DNA of 64,000 nucleotides from Hypomesus transpacificus (Eukaryota; Chordata; Actinopteri; Osmeriformes; Osmeridae). Under the pieces are notes generated by a model that made no database searches, was not told the origin of the DNA, and saw only the letters and a list, made by a program, of their open reading frames with translations. The stretch lies in assembly GCF_021917145.1 (NCBI RefSeq), contig NC_061081.1, forward strand, positions 1 through 64,000, given 5' to 3'. The translations under genes were made by a program, and so were the position numbers. Shown here piece after piece: positions 1 to 13,352 of the stretch; position 1 is the first letter of the stretch, and every line of letters begins with the position of its first letter.

Positions 1-31
1 GGAAGGAAGGAAGGAAGGAAGGAAGGAAGGA
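1..31. repeat. (GGAA)n microsatellite, cut by the window edge
   Basis: The window opens with at least seven uninterrupted GGAA units; the array continues to the left beyond view. Confidence 0.95.
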
Positions 32-1759
32 TCAACCTTTATCATTGTTGTACCATATCACATGCGCCCCAAACCCTCTATTGTTTGACAGGCAGGTCAG
101 CCTCTTTCTCTGATTCACTGTTGAGACAAGTGGGGGTTTTACCCTCAACCCTCTCCTTTCCCCCCGCCAACAGGACAACCTATGATAAGGACCAAAAACA
201 CGTAACCCCTCTCCTCTCTCCCTTCCACGCTCGTTCTCTCTCCCTCTTTCACTTTCACTCGCCCTCTTGCCTCTCCCTCCTCTTTCCTTGTACGGGAAAT
301 CTGAGACCAAAATGATAAGAAAAGAGACTTCTTACAGAAACAGCTTTTATAAGAAGGGGCTATGGCTTCTTTCGCAGAAGCATTTACCATTTTAACCGTC
401 ACATTCATTATTTATTTACACATTCTTTTCCGTGTAGTAAGAGCACCGCCCTGTGTCTAAAGACGGAACAGCGACTTGTCCAAAGGTATCACGTCACTTG
501 GGAGAAACCTGGAGTGGATTAAAAAATATATTTATAAAATTCTGTTTAATTATTTATCGAGCAATTGCTTCCTCTGTTTACTCTTAGGTTATTAAATATT
601 ACTTGGCTAAGCTGCTCTAAGACGCTCGCGTCGGAACACATCACACCGACCGGCTAATTCCTGAAATCCAAAACTCTGGAATTTACCGTCTGGAATGATT
701 GCTCAATTTCTCTAAGGCTACTTTTTTTTCTCCGTATTTCATCCTTTGTCATATTTCTGCCTAGTCAGAGGGAATTGGCTTGGCGAAGGCTTGGGCTTCC
801 GTAGGCCTACTCGTGCCCATTTAACCAAACAGGGATGAGACTGGCAGATGATTTTGAAGTGATCCGTGTTGATTTAGCATCTCATCGCCGCTAATGTACT
901 ATTAACCGCTGTTCAACGCCAACACCTGTCATTCCCCAGTAGTTACGATTTAGCACTGCATCCGTATTAGTTAAGGACTAAATTAATGAAGAAGGTGATT
1001 TACAACATATGATCAGAATTAATTAAAATACATGTTTGGTGCAATCAGAGGCATGAAATCAACTGTGGGTGTGTGTGTGCGTGTGTGACAGAGAACGACG
1101 GATTGAGAGTGTTGTATAGCGTAAGGTAATGGAGCAACTGCTACTGCACAGCTAATCCGCCGTCAAGATACACACACATACACACAGTCAATAGTTTGTC
1201 CAGATAGCAAGGCTGAGCTTATCCTGAGAGGAGAAATGTAGCCATGGCTTTCCGTCCCCACACAACAAGTCTCTAATGGGTTTTTCCCTTCCGCCTTTCT
1301 CCCCGACAGCCCAACACCATTACAACTAAAGTAGCCTACAACTTATAAATCACCGCGGGCGGACACACACACATTTACACATACACACACAGAGGCATGT
1401 ACACATTTCAACACAAACAACGTAACTTAAACATACACAAGTAAACATGAAACAATCTCATGAACACATACACACACAGGGAGATACTCCTAAATCACTA
1501 TAGCTTATTCCATTGTGACTTTAGCACATGGGGAAGGTTTGTGACATTTCTTTAGTCTGTTTGCCTGCAAGCCTTTTCTGCAGAATAATTGAGTATTCCT
1601 GTGTTTTTGCTTGGTCATTCACTCTGAGTGAATGTGTGTTTTTGTGTGACTGCAAATGTGGGTTTGTGTGGGCGCGTGTTCCAGTGTGCGAGTGTGTGCT
1701 CACATCTCAATTCCTGTGTGCATCTGTAGCTTTGTATGTCTTTGTGAGGACATTTCTGC

Positions 1760-1796
<37 letters not shown>

Positions 1797-1854
1797 GTTA
1801 CTGTAAGTGAGTTTGTGTTTGTGTGTGTGTGTGTGAGAGAGGTTACTGTAAGTG

Positions 1855-1926
<72 letters not shown>

Positions 1927-1945
1927 TACTGTAAGTGAGTTTGTG
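1760..1945. repeat. (GT)n tracts interrupted by a recurring GAGGTTACTGTAAGTGAG unit
   Basis: Two long GT runs (about 1760-1790 and 1857-1922) and a shorter one are separated by three copies of a unit reading GAGGTTACTGTAAGTGAG (starting near 1794, 1838 and 1922). This is a compound repeat, a higher-order array grown from a GT seed. Confidence 0.9.
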
Positions 1946-2027
1946 TGTATGTGTGTCCAAACCCTCTGGGTGGTTCACACTTCACCATAAGAGACAATCA
2001 CTATTCCCTCCACACACAAGTACAGTA

Positions 2028-2078
2028 CACACACACACACACACACACACAACTGCTCCCCACTTTCCTTGCCAGTGT

Positions 2079-2109
<31 letters not shown>

Positions 2110-2113
2110 GGGG
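2028..2113. repeat. (CA)n, then (GT)n and a run of about 21 G
   Basis: A CA tract (about 2028-2051) and a GT tract (about 2074-2092) in inverse order flank 20 nt of unique sequence. The GT tract is followed directly by a G homopolymer to 2113. The CA/GT pair could fold into a hairpin. Confidence 0.9.
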
Positions 2114-2192
2114 TGATGAAAGCCCTAGGACCAGAGGGTAGAACACAGGAGAACAGAACCAAAAGTCAAAGAGGAGAGCACAGAGGAGAGGA

Positions 2193-2311
2193 GAACCAAC
2201 CAAGCACCAGCAAGCCTGTCTGCCTGTCTGCGTGTGTGTGTGTCTGTTTGTATGAACCAACCAAGCACCAGCAAGCCTGTCTGCCTGTCTGCGTGTGTGT
2301 GTTTGTATGTG
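2193..2311. repeat. Direct duplication, 61-bp offset, two copies
   Basis: The stretch starting GAACCAACCAAGCACCAG at 2193 is repeated from 2254 with near identity, including the CTGCCTGTCTGCGTGTGT part. It is a recent tandem duplication. Confidence 0.85.
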
Positions 2312-2442
2312 TACTTGCATTTACCCGATAAAACACACATCCACAATACAGACAGAACCACCTGTATTCTAGTCACCACACCACCACCAAGGCCACTGTA
2401 GGCTTTCACACCAGACAGACATGTATTTACCATGGAGCAATA

Positions 2443-2459
2443 CTGCCCCCTGGTGGTCA
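2443..2459 (-). promoter_or_regulatory. CTCF-like motif
   Basis: On the minus strand TGACCACCAGGGGGCAG closely fits the vertebrate CTCF core (CCASYAGGGGGCGC type). It lies in otherwise repeat-rich intergenic DNA. Confidence 0.45.
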
Positions 2460-3308
2460 GAACAATGTACTATTAATCTCCTGCCAGCCTCACTTAATTC
2501 AATAGGTACTTAATGCTAGAAGGCCTACCCAGTCTCAATGACACTAAGAGGGTAAGTGACAGCAATATTGAGAAGAGAGCAGAGGAGCAGAGAGCAGAGG
2601 AGCAGAGAGGAGAGGAGCAGAGAGGAGTAGAGGAGCGGAGGGGAGAGACAAGTTAACCATTTCAGACTAGTGAGACGGGCCACAGTCATCTCTCCAGTCT
2701 TTTACTCCACTCTTCTCAAAAGAGGGGGAACAAGAAAAACAGAGAGAGACATAGGGAGAGAGATAGAAACCAGCCACCCAAGGCTGTATAACCAGTGGGA
2801 GGAGGGGAAAGGGAGGAGGGGAGAGGGAGGAGAGGAGGTGTATATTTCAGAAAGGTGCTCTGGGGAGCGCCAGCCTCATTTTCAGACTGCTTTTTTTCAG
2901 ATCCTCCGATGTCGGGAAGATTGAAGTCGTAATGTCAGGTCGTTTGATGTGCGTTGCCTGAGCGTGCCAGACGAGACAGCCGGACGGGGTTTAGCTCAAA
3001 TACCAATCAAATTAAATGGACGATTGAAGGAGGGGTGCTGGAATCCAAACACATTTGCTCACAGTCACACATATGCAGATAGGGCAAGACATGCACGCAA
3101 ACACTGTAACACACATTCAAGTTCAATCCAAAAACACCTATTGACCCCAACTCAATATGGATCTTCTCTGGTCTCAGATGTGCTCCATCACTGCAGGCGG
3201 TGCCACAGCTTTGTGTGTGTGTGTGTTACGACCCTTACAATGAGAGACCGAACAGACGGGACACAAGAAAACAACGCACAATACGGACACAGACTTGCAT
3301 GCACGTCC

Positions 3309-3324
3309 AGTGTGTGTGTGTGCA

Positions 3325-3378
<54 letters not shown>
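3309..3378. repeat. (GT)n microsatellite
   Basis: A long GT tract runs with a single early GCATG interruption. Translations of it give only Cys-Val or Thr-His dipeptides. Confidence 0.9.
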
Positions 3379-3381
<3 letters not shown>

Positions 3382-3939
3382 AACAACAGGAGGATCCCAG
3401 GGATCTAAGGCTGATCAAAGAGGCCAGTCCTTGAGTCCCTTCTGTCCACCCCACACCAGGATCATTAGCGACTACACCACAGATTAGAGAAGGAGAGAGC
3501 GGGAGGGAGGGAGAGACGGTGGGAGGGAGAGTGGGAGAGAGGGATGAAGGGATGAAGGGATGAAGGGATAGAGATATGAAAGGAGGGATGTGAAACTGAC
3601 ACACCACAGGCAGACTGGACATAGCACAGACAAAAGCGCACACACACACAGAGAGACTCACACTACAAGTGTGACCCAGTAGCATCCCCAGGTTTCAAGG
3701 ACAAATAGGCGTCAAACCGTGAGATTGGCAGGAGAGCAATCCTCTACTGGCTAGTGCACACACACACACAACATGCTGTAATTATTAGTGCGGTTCACAC
3801 CAGTTCAACAACCAAGCAGGCAGTATCTCCAATTAGGGCCTATTAAGGAATGTGTGCACGGCATGCACGAATGCGTGTGCACATCTTTGTATGTGTCAGT
3901 CTGCTCTCGGAAATGTGTGCATGTGTTTGTGTGTGTGTG

Positions 3940-3982
3940 CGAGTGAGTGAGTGAGTGAGTGAGTGAGTGAGAGAGAGAGAGG

Positions 3983-4014
<32 letters not shown>

Positions 4015-4032
4015 AAGAGAGAGAGAGGGAGC

Positions 4033-4063
<31 letters not shown>

Positions 4064-4125
4064 GGAGCGAGAGCGAGAGAGAGAGAGAGAGAGAAAGAGA
4101 GAGGGGGGGAAGAGGGGGGGGGAGG
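3940..4125. repeat. (GAGT)n followed by imperfect (GA)n purine tract
   Basis: About six GAGT units pass into some 150 nt of almost pure purine GA repeat with AAG and GGGA variants. A long polypurine strand of this kind can form triplex (H-DNA) structures. Confidence 0.9.
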
Positions 4126-4973
4126 GAGGACGCAGAGGATGGGTGTGGGAGAGCTAGAGGAGAAATAAATGTATTTTAGCAGGTGTGTGTGTGTGTGTGG
4201 TAGTGAGGGAAGTGAGTGTTTGACTGACTGCCTGTCACCTGGGTGTCTTGGTAGGCTCAGTAGCACCTGTGTGAGACCCACCACAGTGTGTAACAGAGAC
4301 CTCATTCTCACTGATCTGCTCATGACTGGACAGGTGCAATCAGAGTGTGACCTCTGGAAAGACCTGTTTGGATTTAAGCCTACATTTAAGGAGGCAGAGT
4401 GGTTTAGAGTGTCGTGGTATTTTACAGAAGCTCATGAGAAAGCTCTACAATGACCTTGACAAGAAGGGTGGGTGTGTGTGGAGACATAAGAACTCGGGGC
4501 TCCACAAAAAAAACGTTGAGGAGTTTGGAAATCAACAACTGACGCTCTGAGACTCCAAATTCAGCCTCGGAACTGATCATGAGTAGAACAATATAAAAAA
4601 CTGTCAAAGTTACATTTGTCTTTTCTTCGCAAGCTGTCCTTATCAAATATGTAAGCAATCATAAATAAATTAGGCCGGTGTCTCCGCGCCGAAGATGCGT
4701 CTTCAAAGAGCGGTCGATGCGTCTTTAAGACGGACGATAACGCCGGAATGATTGGACGCATAGTCTTCGTTGATTCAACTCGTTAAGCTGCGTGCAGTGC
4801 GAACGCAGTCATTAGAGGAGGGGTCACCCGGGTTGTTATCTCTGGCACTGTGGGGGAACAGATTGATACTGACCAGAAGACATTTTGATCTTGAGGAATT
4901 AAGGAGAATGGCATATTTTGGAAGCTTTTTTATGGCTTTCACTTTTCTATTGCTCTCTTCTCAAATTAGTGGC

Positions 4974-5081
<108 letters not shown>

Positions 5082-5462
5082 ATGTGGGGTAGATTCTTAC
5101 ACACACACACAGAAAAAAGGTTCTGTGTGTGGGACTTGACATGTAGACACATGCTATCCAGTAGTGATGCTGACAGGCCAAGTCTCTCTCTCTCTCACAC
5201 ACACACACGTACACACATATACATTAGTACAAACACGCACACAGCACAGACTACAGATCAAAGTGGTTCTGGATGTTGCAACGGGTACACAGGCTTCTAG
5301 CAAAAAAAACGAGAGGGGAAACAGCAAAGAGAGAGAAAGAGAGGGAAGAAAAGAGGGCAAAAAAACTGACATGGTAACCAGCTCTCTAAGGAAACATGTC
5401 AGCTATTCTGTCCTCTGTCCTCACTCTATCAGTCTGTCTGCCTACGTGTCTATTATCTCTAT

Positions 5463-5540
5463 GTCCCTCTCTGTCTCTGTCTCTGTCTCTGTCTCTGTCT
5501 CTGTCTCTGTCTCTGTCTCTGTCTCTGTCTCTGTCTCTCA
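5463..5540. repeat. (CTCTGT)n hexanucleotide repeat
   Basis: About twelve CTCTGT units run in tandem, followed at once by ACAACCCTAACCCTAAG, which holds two telomere-like CCCTAA units. Confidence 0.9.
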
Positions 5541-5784
5541 CAACCCTAACCCTAAGATGTGAGGTACACGGTACACAACCACTGCTCCTAAACCCAACCA
5601 ACTGAAGCCAGAATCATCGCCGATATCCAACGGCAACCGTTACATGTGGGTAACCATTGCTGAGGACAACAGACAAGCAGAGTTACCAGGACAGAGTAGG
5701 CTTCAGGGAGAGAAACAACGACTGGGAAGAAAGTGGGAGAGAAATTGAAGGAATGTTGACTTCAGTCAGGAAACTGGCCTTCAC

Positions 5785-5814
5785 ACACACAAACACACAC
5801 ACACACACACACAC
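5785..5814. repeat. (CA)n microsatellite
   Basis: A short CA array of about 14 units; several more CA/GT tracts of similar size occur between 5930 and 6390. Confidence 0.85.
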
Positions 5815-7861
5815 TGTGCTGCAGATGGGTGGAGCGGTCTGTGGGCTCTGGTTCTGATCTGCTGCCACGGTGACAGATGCTGAGGGAGAGATAGTCCGGA
5901 GCAACCAACAATGGGGCACAGGCAGTTCCTCACACACACACACACACACATGCCCAGACATGGAAACTGGACAAAGCACACACACAGATACACATACCCA
6001 TGAACATGCAGGGAGACTCTGGAAAAGCACAAAAACAAACACACACTAATCCATACACACAGACAGGCATGTACACGTGCACACACTGCTAAATAGATAT
6101 AATGTCATTGGGCATGCATCCATGTGTAACAGTTGTCCTTTTATGGGCTTCAAACATCAGAAAAACAAGATACCATCTCGCACAAAAATAGACCACAAAT
6201 CCATGATAGACACACACATGCATGCACACACAACTAACTCTTCTCACCTTGAGAAATCAGATCAAAATGAAATCAGATTGTGCCACCTGCACAACGTGGC
6301 TCAGGAGCAGCGATAGCTAACACCGACACACACTCCTTAATCCAGAGCCACAGCCGTGTCTGCACACACACAAACACACAATTGACCACAGATGCATGTG
6401 CATGATGCCAAAACGGTACTACAGACAGTAGACAACCTTCTGCCAACTTATGCACGCTCACTCTCCACTTTCCACCACCCCACCGCTACGTTTGTTGTCT
6501 ATCTCTCATTCCGTCTAAACCCCTCAGGCTTCCTCCCACCATCCCTCCATCTCTCTCTCTCTCCCCAATGAGAAACTAAAAGAAAACATTTAGAAAACCA
6601 GTGAAAGAGTGCCACCAAGTGGCTGAGAAATATGTTCACATGTAGACCTGTAAGCCTGTCAAAATTGAATTCTTGTTTTGAGAGTGGGCATATACACCTT
6701 CAAAATTTGTGATTTTGAGGATTACTGGGAAAATAAACTTTCAGATATTCTAAATATGTATTTTCTAGACCTTTTTGATACCTTTTCTATGTATGTGAAC
6801 ACAGTGTTTTATCAGATTCGACAAACATTTCATCAAATGTAGTACTGTAACATCTAAATAGGATTTTATGCTCTGTAAACCAATAATTAACAGGTGAGGT
6901 GCAAAAACAGAAATAACTGCATCATAATTCCAGCCTCTCCTGCCCTTTCCCTCCTCTCGTTCTCTCCATCTATTCCCTCTCCTCCCTCACCTCCCCACTC
7001 TGTCTCGCTCAATTACTTTCTCAATACACCTGTGTCTGTGTGGTTTGTGTTCAAACAGCCAAATTGAAGCCGAAAAGAAAGAGAGGTGATGGAACAACAA
7101 CATAAAAGACTTGTTCAAAGACAAATCACGGATGACAAGAAGAGAGGGAAGAGACAACGAAAACAAGTTCTGTGCATCCCCTTAAGGGCATGTCTTCTGA
7201 AAGGAGAAACAGAGAGGAGATGGAGAACTCAAGTGAGTGTGTGAAAAGCTGTAATGGAGAAAAGGTGACGCTGGTTGGGATTCAGGGAGTAAGGGTGGGA
7301 AGGGGGAGCAATAAGAGAAGGGAGTAGAGAAAGAATGCAGGAGCTGTGAGGGCAGGGTGAGAGAAAACGGGCCAGAGAGTGTTGTTGCAACACTTATGTT
7401 GCTTTTACACTGTTATTACACTGTTGTTACACTGTTATTATGTTATTACACTTTTGTTACATGGTTACAAGTACAAATACTTCGTTACAGTTCTCAAGTA
7501 GATTGTTCTGGTATCAGTACTTGATATAAGATTAACTCATATTGATACCTTAGTGATTGGCAAAATTATTTCCATGTAGTTATGTTTGTCGCGTGTGTTG
7601 CATGATCAAGTTGTACTGTACACTTCGTTCTACTAAACGGGATTGCATTTTCGATCAGCCACTAGATGTCAGCATCGGTTCTGTTTTAACACTGGCGCTG
7701 CCTGTGACCTTGTTCTGCAGCTGCCAAAAGACAACACAGCTACTACTATTCTACCAGACTCTCTCTCTCTCTCTCTTTCTCTCTCTCTATCTATCTCTCT
7801 CACACACACACTTTTCTTAATAGCCCAGTCACACAAACACACACACACAGAGGACAAGCCG

Positions 7862-10800
7862 ATGAGCTTGTTGGGACAGCACGTTGGAGCATACCGGCAC
7901 ACAGGTAAGGATTGTTTAAAGGTGCGCTGCAGCTCTAACTACGCTTTTAGTATGTCCGATACAGCGGCTTTTAACCTTCGTTCTATGTGGTTGGTTGGTT
8001 CACTTGGCCGTCTCTTTCTCACACCATTTCTCTTTCTCCCTCTCCGTCCCTTCTGTTTCACAGTATCTTCTGACGTTCTCTCTTCCTCTCTGCTCTCTTT
8101 GTCTATTAAAATGTGGCATTAGCATGTTTTGCCATGTGTCTCCAAAACTCAAAACAGATTTTTCATGGTCGCTAAGGATTTATATTCCACCTGCCTGTTT
8201 AATATTCTACAATGTTAGGTTAACAGTTATTTTTTTTACAGTTGTAGGCATTGCCAGCTTCTAAATGTTTGAGGTAAATCAAAGCTGGACGTATGCTGAT
8301 AGGTTAGGCTGCAGAGATAGTGTTTACAATATGAAGTGGATCAATCACGTTGATCGACATTGTATGTACCTTAGCTACTACACTACCAGTAAATGTGTAG
8401 GGCGGTTGCAGGTAAGCGGTTGTGTTTTCTAAGTGACATTTGGCTGCCTGAAAAAATAAAAATAAATAGCTAGCCATAAAATGCAAGCACACGTATGATC
8501 TATGCACACCTAATCTAGCTAGTAAACTACTGGTGATGGTCATGAGATGAATGAGTAAGTAATTTTTATGACCAGGGAAGCCCAGGAAATTATGACAGAT
8601 AAGCAGTCTGTCAAAAAGCATAAATACAAAAGTGTTAGCAAGCTATGCTAGGCCGCTAAAAGTTAGCATCAAACTAATGTAGCTATCCGCTACCAGCTAC
8701 CAGGCTATCCGCTACTGATAAAGCTAGTGGAAAGTTGGCTTCGAAACTTTGTTATGCTAGTTTGTAGTGAAGGTCAGAGGGGAGCACAAAGATCACTTGA
8801 AACCCAGTGAGAGAACATGTTCACACACACACACACACACATTTCCATTCATGCAAACTCTTATAAGGGGGACGGGGGGGGCAGACGGACATACATTGAC
8901 AATTTATGGTCTCACCAAAAGGTTAACTTGGAGCTCAGACAAAAAGTCTAGTCCTTCGGCAGGATGGTATGCTGCAACAGATTGATTCGTCTGCATGTTC
9001 TTTTCCATAGCGATTGTTTTTTCAAGTACAATATGTAAATTGTACAATGTTTTTTTGTCGTCATTTTATTGACGTTGGCAGACGCACGTCACAGTCGGGA
9101 TTGCACATCTCAAACTCGACCAGCAGTTGTGTCATTCACAGCTACAAATCTTGACATCTTGAGTCAATGGTTCACACTTAAATTTCGCGTGCTTGTGGTT
9201 AAGTGTTGCGCTGTACATCCTGTTACAGACAATGGCACATCCATAGCTCATTTTTTTCTTCAAATGACCTGTAGTGTTGTTCCCAGATGGTCAACTGACG
9301 TAACTCCTTCCTAATCTCTGTATCTCTCTTTCTCCGCCCCTTTCTTTGGTTCATAGTGCAGAGGTAACACTTTGCACTCTCCACAACACAACTGGCAGGA
9401 CAGCAGCAATATCTCACACTATCTGACGTTACAAAAGCCTTGTTCACATTTAGCAACACTTTTTTTTACACAAGCCACTCTCAAACACTGAGCAACATTT
9501 ATTCTCTCAACCAGACACACTTATGTCAGGCTAACTCAAGGACAATGATGGAAATTATGGGTAAGACCAACTGCGTTTCTGTTTATGTGTATTAGTACTT
9601 TTATATGGGTATAGGGTTAGGGCTATAGAAGTGGATGGAAGGACTGTTGTTTGTGATGTTGCTGGTGTCTGCTCTCTGTGTGGGTGTGTTGGGGGTCAGG
9701 GTGAATGTTCCAGGTATAGCTCAGTGGTAGAACATTTGATAGCAGATCAGAAGGTTAAAGGTTTAAATCCTCCTGTAAATTGCTTTGGGGTCTGTTAAGT
9801 GATTACATTGTACGTTGGGATATTTGGTCTAGATTTCCTTAACAATGAGAGAAAGTTGGTTGGTTGCTGGGGAGTCGGTTTGTTTTGAACACAGGTTCAG
9901 CTTTTTGCTTTTATAACTAAGGATACAGCAGTTAAATATAACCAGTAGGACCCTCTGAGGACACAAAATGTTCCCCGTGTGTTCGTGTCATGCCCTCAGA
10001 GGAACACATGGTGTGTGTATGCGTGTGAGTGTGCTTATTAAAATGTTGAAATGATATCAGTAATCATGACTCAGTCAAGTCAAAACCACCACCTTTTGGT
10101 CCACAAAAATGTTGGCCAACCAAAACCAATACAATGATTCATACACCAGCTTTTGCTTGAGGAACTTAATCACAGTAATTCATGGTGTGGTCGCTTAGAG
10201 TTAAGGTGGTAATGTCCATGGACATACAGTATAATGGCTAATCTGGTAGTAAGCACTAACCAGGCATATGGAAGAAGCCGGACAAGCAACTGTCTTTCAG
10301 CTGCTTCTAAGGTTGAACAGATGAACTTCGAGGTCACACACAGCAGGGAATGAAAAGAGATTGCGAAAGGAGATTTACAACATATTGTACACACACATAG
10401 ACTGGTTGAAACTGAAGTGAAACTGGAGCATGCACACAAGGAAGGACAATACACAGACAAACGCATTCATTCAGCAGCCAAAACAGAAGTGAATGTGCTT
10501 CAACACCAAGAATGGTGTTTCTGCTCGTCATAGCAGTCACACCTCCTCTTAGGCCCAGTTGTGTTTTCACAATATTTGTATATAATCATATTAAAACATA
10601 CTTTCCAAGAGTTGTTTTACCCTACTCTCCATTATCAAATGTAAATATCTGAAAACATTTGTTGACTGCTGATCAAACTAAATTAGTCAAATGCCATAGC
10701 CAGTTGGCGACGTTGGCCCTCTCTCCCAGCAACAACCCCAAATTGACCTTTTCACGTAGACTTCATTGGCTAATTGGATTATCCTGGAGTGTTGATGATA

Positions 10801-12562
10801 GGTGGGGATCAGACTGGCGATTGTAAGGGGATTAGTGTCACATGCTGGTGTTGCCACAAAGATACCCCCCTCCCCCCAGTGAAAGGATGGGTTGTGTTGA
10901 GCCAGGTTGACCAGTGTGGCCTCTGAAGCCCGTTCGACTAGAGAAAAGATGCTTAGAACACAGTCATGTTATTGAACCATCCCGTTTTTTTCACTGACAG
11001 TTCATATTGTCCTAACCAGCACTAATATTCAAGCCTTCCTTCCTCCCCAGTTTGTCCAATGGGAGGAGGCGCTGCTCGGCTGTACAGCGCCCTGGCCCAG
11101 CCCCTCGACCTGGCTCCCTCTGACCATCCCAGCCCTGCCTACCAGGACCCCCACAGCGGCTGCCTGACCCCCCCGGAGCCTGCAGACCCCCTGGATCTCC
11201 TGAGGGAGTGCGAGGAGGCCCTAAGGGACCGACCCCCCCGCCCGCTGCGTGCCTTCAGCAGCGCCCGTGATGCAGACACCCACCCCTCCCCCAATGGGTC
11301 GATCAGGGTGATGCAGTGGAACATACTGGCTCAAGGTACATTAAAGGGAGATAAATGAGATATTGTGATTTGGCCAGCAAAGGCAACTGTAAGATCGATC
11401 AGTATTGTGGGTGGAAATACATGTAATAAGTCATAAAAGTGAACATTGTTAAAGTTGTGGATAACTTTGTCTCTTTCTGTCTCCTTCACACTCACTCCCT
11501 GCTACCCTACTCCTCTTTTCCACCTCTCTTGCTCTATCTCTCTCGCTCTCTTTCTGGTTTTGTCTCTCAGCGCTGGGTGAAGGAGTAGACAGTTTCGTCC
11601 ACTGCCCCTTGGATGCCCTCAACTGGGCAATCAGAAAATACCTCATCCTGGAAGAAATCCTGACCTACCGACCTCACATCCTGTGTCTTCAGGAAGTTGA
11701 TCACTACTACGACACCTTCCAGCCAATCCTGGCCAGCTTGGGTTACCAAGGTCACTTCTGCCCCAAGCCCTGGTCACCTTGTCTCGACGTCGAGGGCAAC
11801 AATGGGCCAGATGGCTGCGCCCTCTTCTTCGACCAATCGTACTTCGAGCTCCTGGAGAGCGTCAACGTCCGTCTATCGGCTATGCTGATACCGACCAATC
11901 AGGTATGAGGGCTTTGCCAATGTGACCAATCACTTCCCTTGCATTACAGTAATATTAGTTGGCATTTAGAATTTGGCCCTAAAGAGGAGACAGGGTATAA
12001 CAATTACTTAAGTCAGCATATCTTTCCGCAGGTGGCCGTGGTAACTACACTCCGTTGCCGGGCGACAGACCGACGCCTGTGCGTCGCCGTGACGCACCTC
12101 AAGGCCCGCAGCGGCTGGGAGTATCTCCGTAGCGCCCAGGGCTCCGACCTGCTCCGGCACCTCCAGAACATCACTCAGGCCCGGGGCGTGGGCGGCGAGG
12201 GCCCCTCTGGCAGGGCCTCGGGGACCCCCCTGCTGGTCTGCGGTGACTTCAACGCCGTCCCCTCGGAGGAGGTGTACCGGCGCTTCGCCGCATCGCCTCT
12301 CGGCCTCGACTCGGCCTACAAGAGGCTGAGCAGCGATGGCGTTTCAGAACCAGCCTACACGACCTGGAAGATACGGCCCACTGGAGAGTGCTGCAGCACG
12401 CTGGACTACGTCTGGTACTCCCAGGACCAGCTCAGGGTGGATGGCGTGCTGGACATGCCCACAGAGGAGCAGATAGGCCCCAACAGACTCCCGTCCTACA
12501 ACTACCCATCGGACCACCTCTCACTGGTGTGTGACTTTAGTTTCACTGACCGGGGAGAGTGA
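7862..12562 (+). CDS. noct: Nocturnin (circadian EEP-family phosphatase), 4 coding exons
   Basis: Coding exons are 7862-7904, 11051-11335, 11571-11902 and 12032-12562, joining in phase (1,1,0) to 396 residues; human NOCT has 431. Exon 2 begins VCPMGGGAARLYSALAQ, the counterpart of human VCSMGTGTSRLYSALA. The endonuclease/exonuclease/phosphatase fold follows: IRVMQWNILAQALGEG, the metal-binding LCLQEVD, FCPKPWSPCLDVEGNNGPDG, VTHLKARSGWE, CGDFNA and the catalytic His in PSDHLSLVCDF. The family acts on NADP(H) and was first described as a deadenylase; expression is rhythmic. Exon 1 is inferred from a donor (CACACAG/gtaagg) whose phase restores the conserved T-V-C junction; ATG 7862 is the first in its frame after 7643. 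It encodes only about 14 residues (MSLLGQHVGAYRHT), much shorter than the mammalian presequence, so an upstream start may be missed. A Gly-rich stretch of about ten residues precedes LLVCGDFNA. ELF2 lies tail-to-tail downstream. Exons 2-4 are certain; exon 1 is likely. Confidence 0.93.
9296..9303 (+). promoter_or_regulatory. CRE/D-box-like element in NOCT intron 1
   Basis: TGACGTAA matches CREB/ATF and PAR-bZIP/E4BP4-type sites. Two CRE half-sites (TGACG near 9070, CGTCA near 9086) lie 200 bp upstream. NOCT is rhythmically expressed, which makes such a site plausible, but an 8-bp match is weak evidence. Confidence 0.2.
9711..9815 (+). mobile_element. tRNA-derived SINE remnant
   Basis: The A-box-like GGTATAGCTCAGTGGT and B-box-like GGTTTAAATCC are spaced as in a tRNA head. 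They are followed by TGTAAATTGCTTTGGGGTCTG, a degraded form of the TTGCTTTGGATAAAAG tail common in teleost tRNA-derived SINEs. It lies in NOCT intron 1. Degeneracy argues against a real tRNA gene. Confidence 0.6.
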
Positions 12563-13352
12563 GGGAGGAAATAGAGTGGGGGGAAAAAAAGATGGAAATG
12601 TAGTGCCATAACTGCTCAAGTCTTCTCTTCTACTGGAGAGTGAGCTCCGGGTTTAGAAAAAAAAGGAGGGAGAGTCGGAGAGAGTAAAAGAAGGGATGGT
12701 CTGTCGAGCAGCAGCACCTGACTGGCTCTGTTGTAAAGTGGTTCAGGTGGGTGGATAACCTGCACATGCTCCTGACCTGGGATATCTGGGTGTTACCCCA
12801 CATCAGAACACATGGCTGGATATCACACACAGGCTTGCTGAGACTTGAGAGTTTTGTGTGGGAATACCATTTAGGAAAATAACGGTCTAAAGCACTTTGG
12901 TTTGTACAAAACTGGTTTGTACAAAAGTACGTGTAAGCCTTTCTATTATCAGTCTAGTCTGTCAGTCTAACCCTGTGCTTACTGTAGGTGTGTATGCAAC
13001 TATGTTTTAGCATTTTCTTTACTTATACCTGCTCAGAGCTATTGAGTTAAGGGAGATACGTTCAGTTACCTCAGAACTTGGACGTACATACAAACACAAA
13101 ATGACGTTTTAAGCCACCGGAGTACATTTGATAAACTGGGGTTTTGGAAGTATTTGGGAAGTTAAAAAAGTTATTCCACAGATATAGATTAATTAGTTTG
13201 ACCCAAGTTTGGAACGTGGTGCTACAGATTCATTTGTTTTATGTTCAAAGCCATTGGTTCACACTACTTCTAAGGACTAAATTGTCCATTTTAGAAATGG
13301 TTTTTTATGGTGCAATGTGAATACCTTGTACCTTGTTGTATCATACCCCCAA

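Noticed and set aside
1521..2331. Several overlapping open frames of Val-Cys, Thr-His or Ser-Leu repeats
   Set aside because: These are translations of GT/CA and CT microsatellites with no unique protein content; similar cases occur at 3174-5600.
5541..5556. Telomere-like CCCTAACCCTAA
   Set aside because: Only two units, next to a hexamer microsatellite; too short to indicate an interstitial telomere.
9711..9783. Functional tRNA gene
   Set aside because: Internal boxes are recognisable but the acceptor and anticodon stems do not pair, and a SINE-type tail follows.
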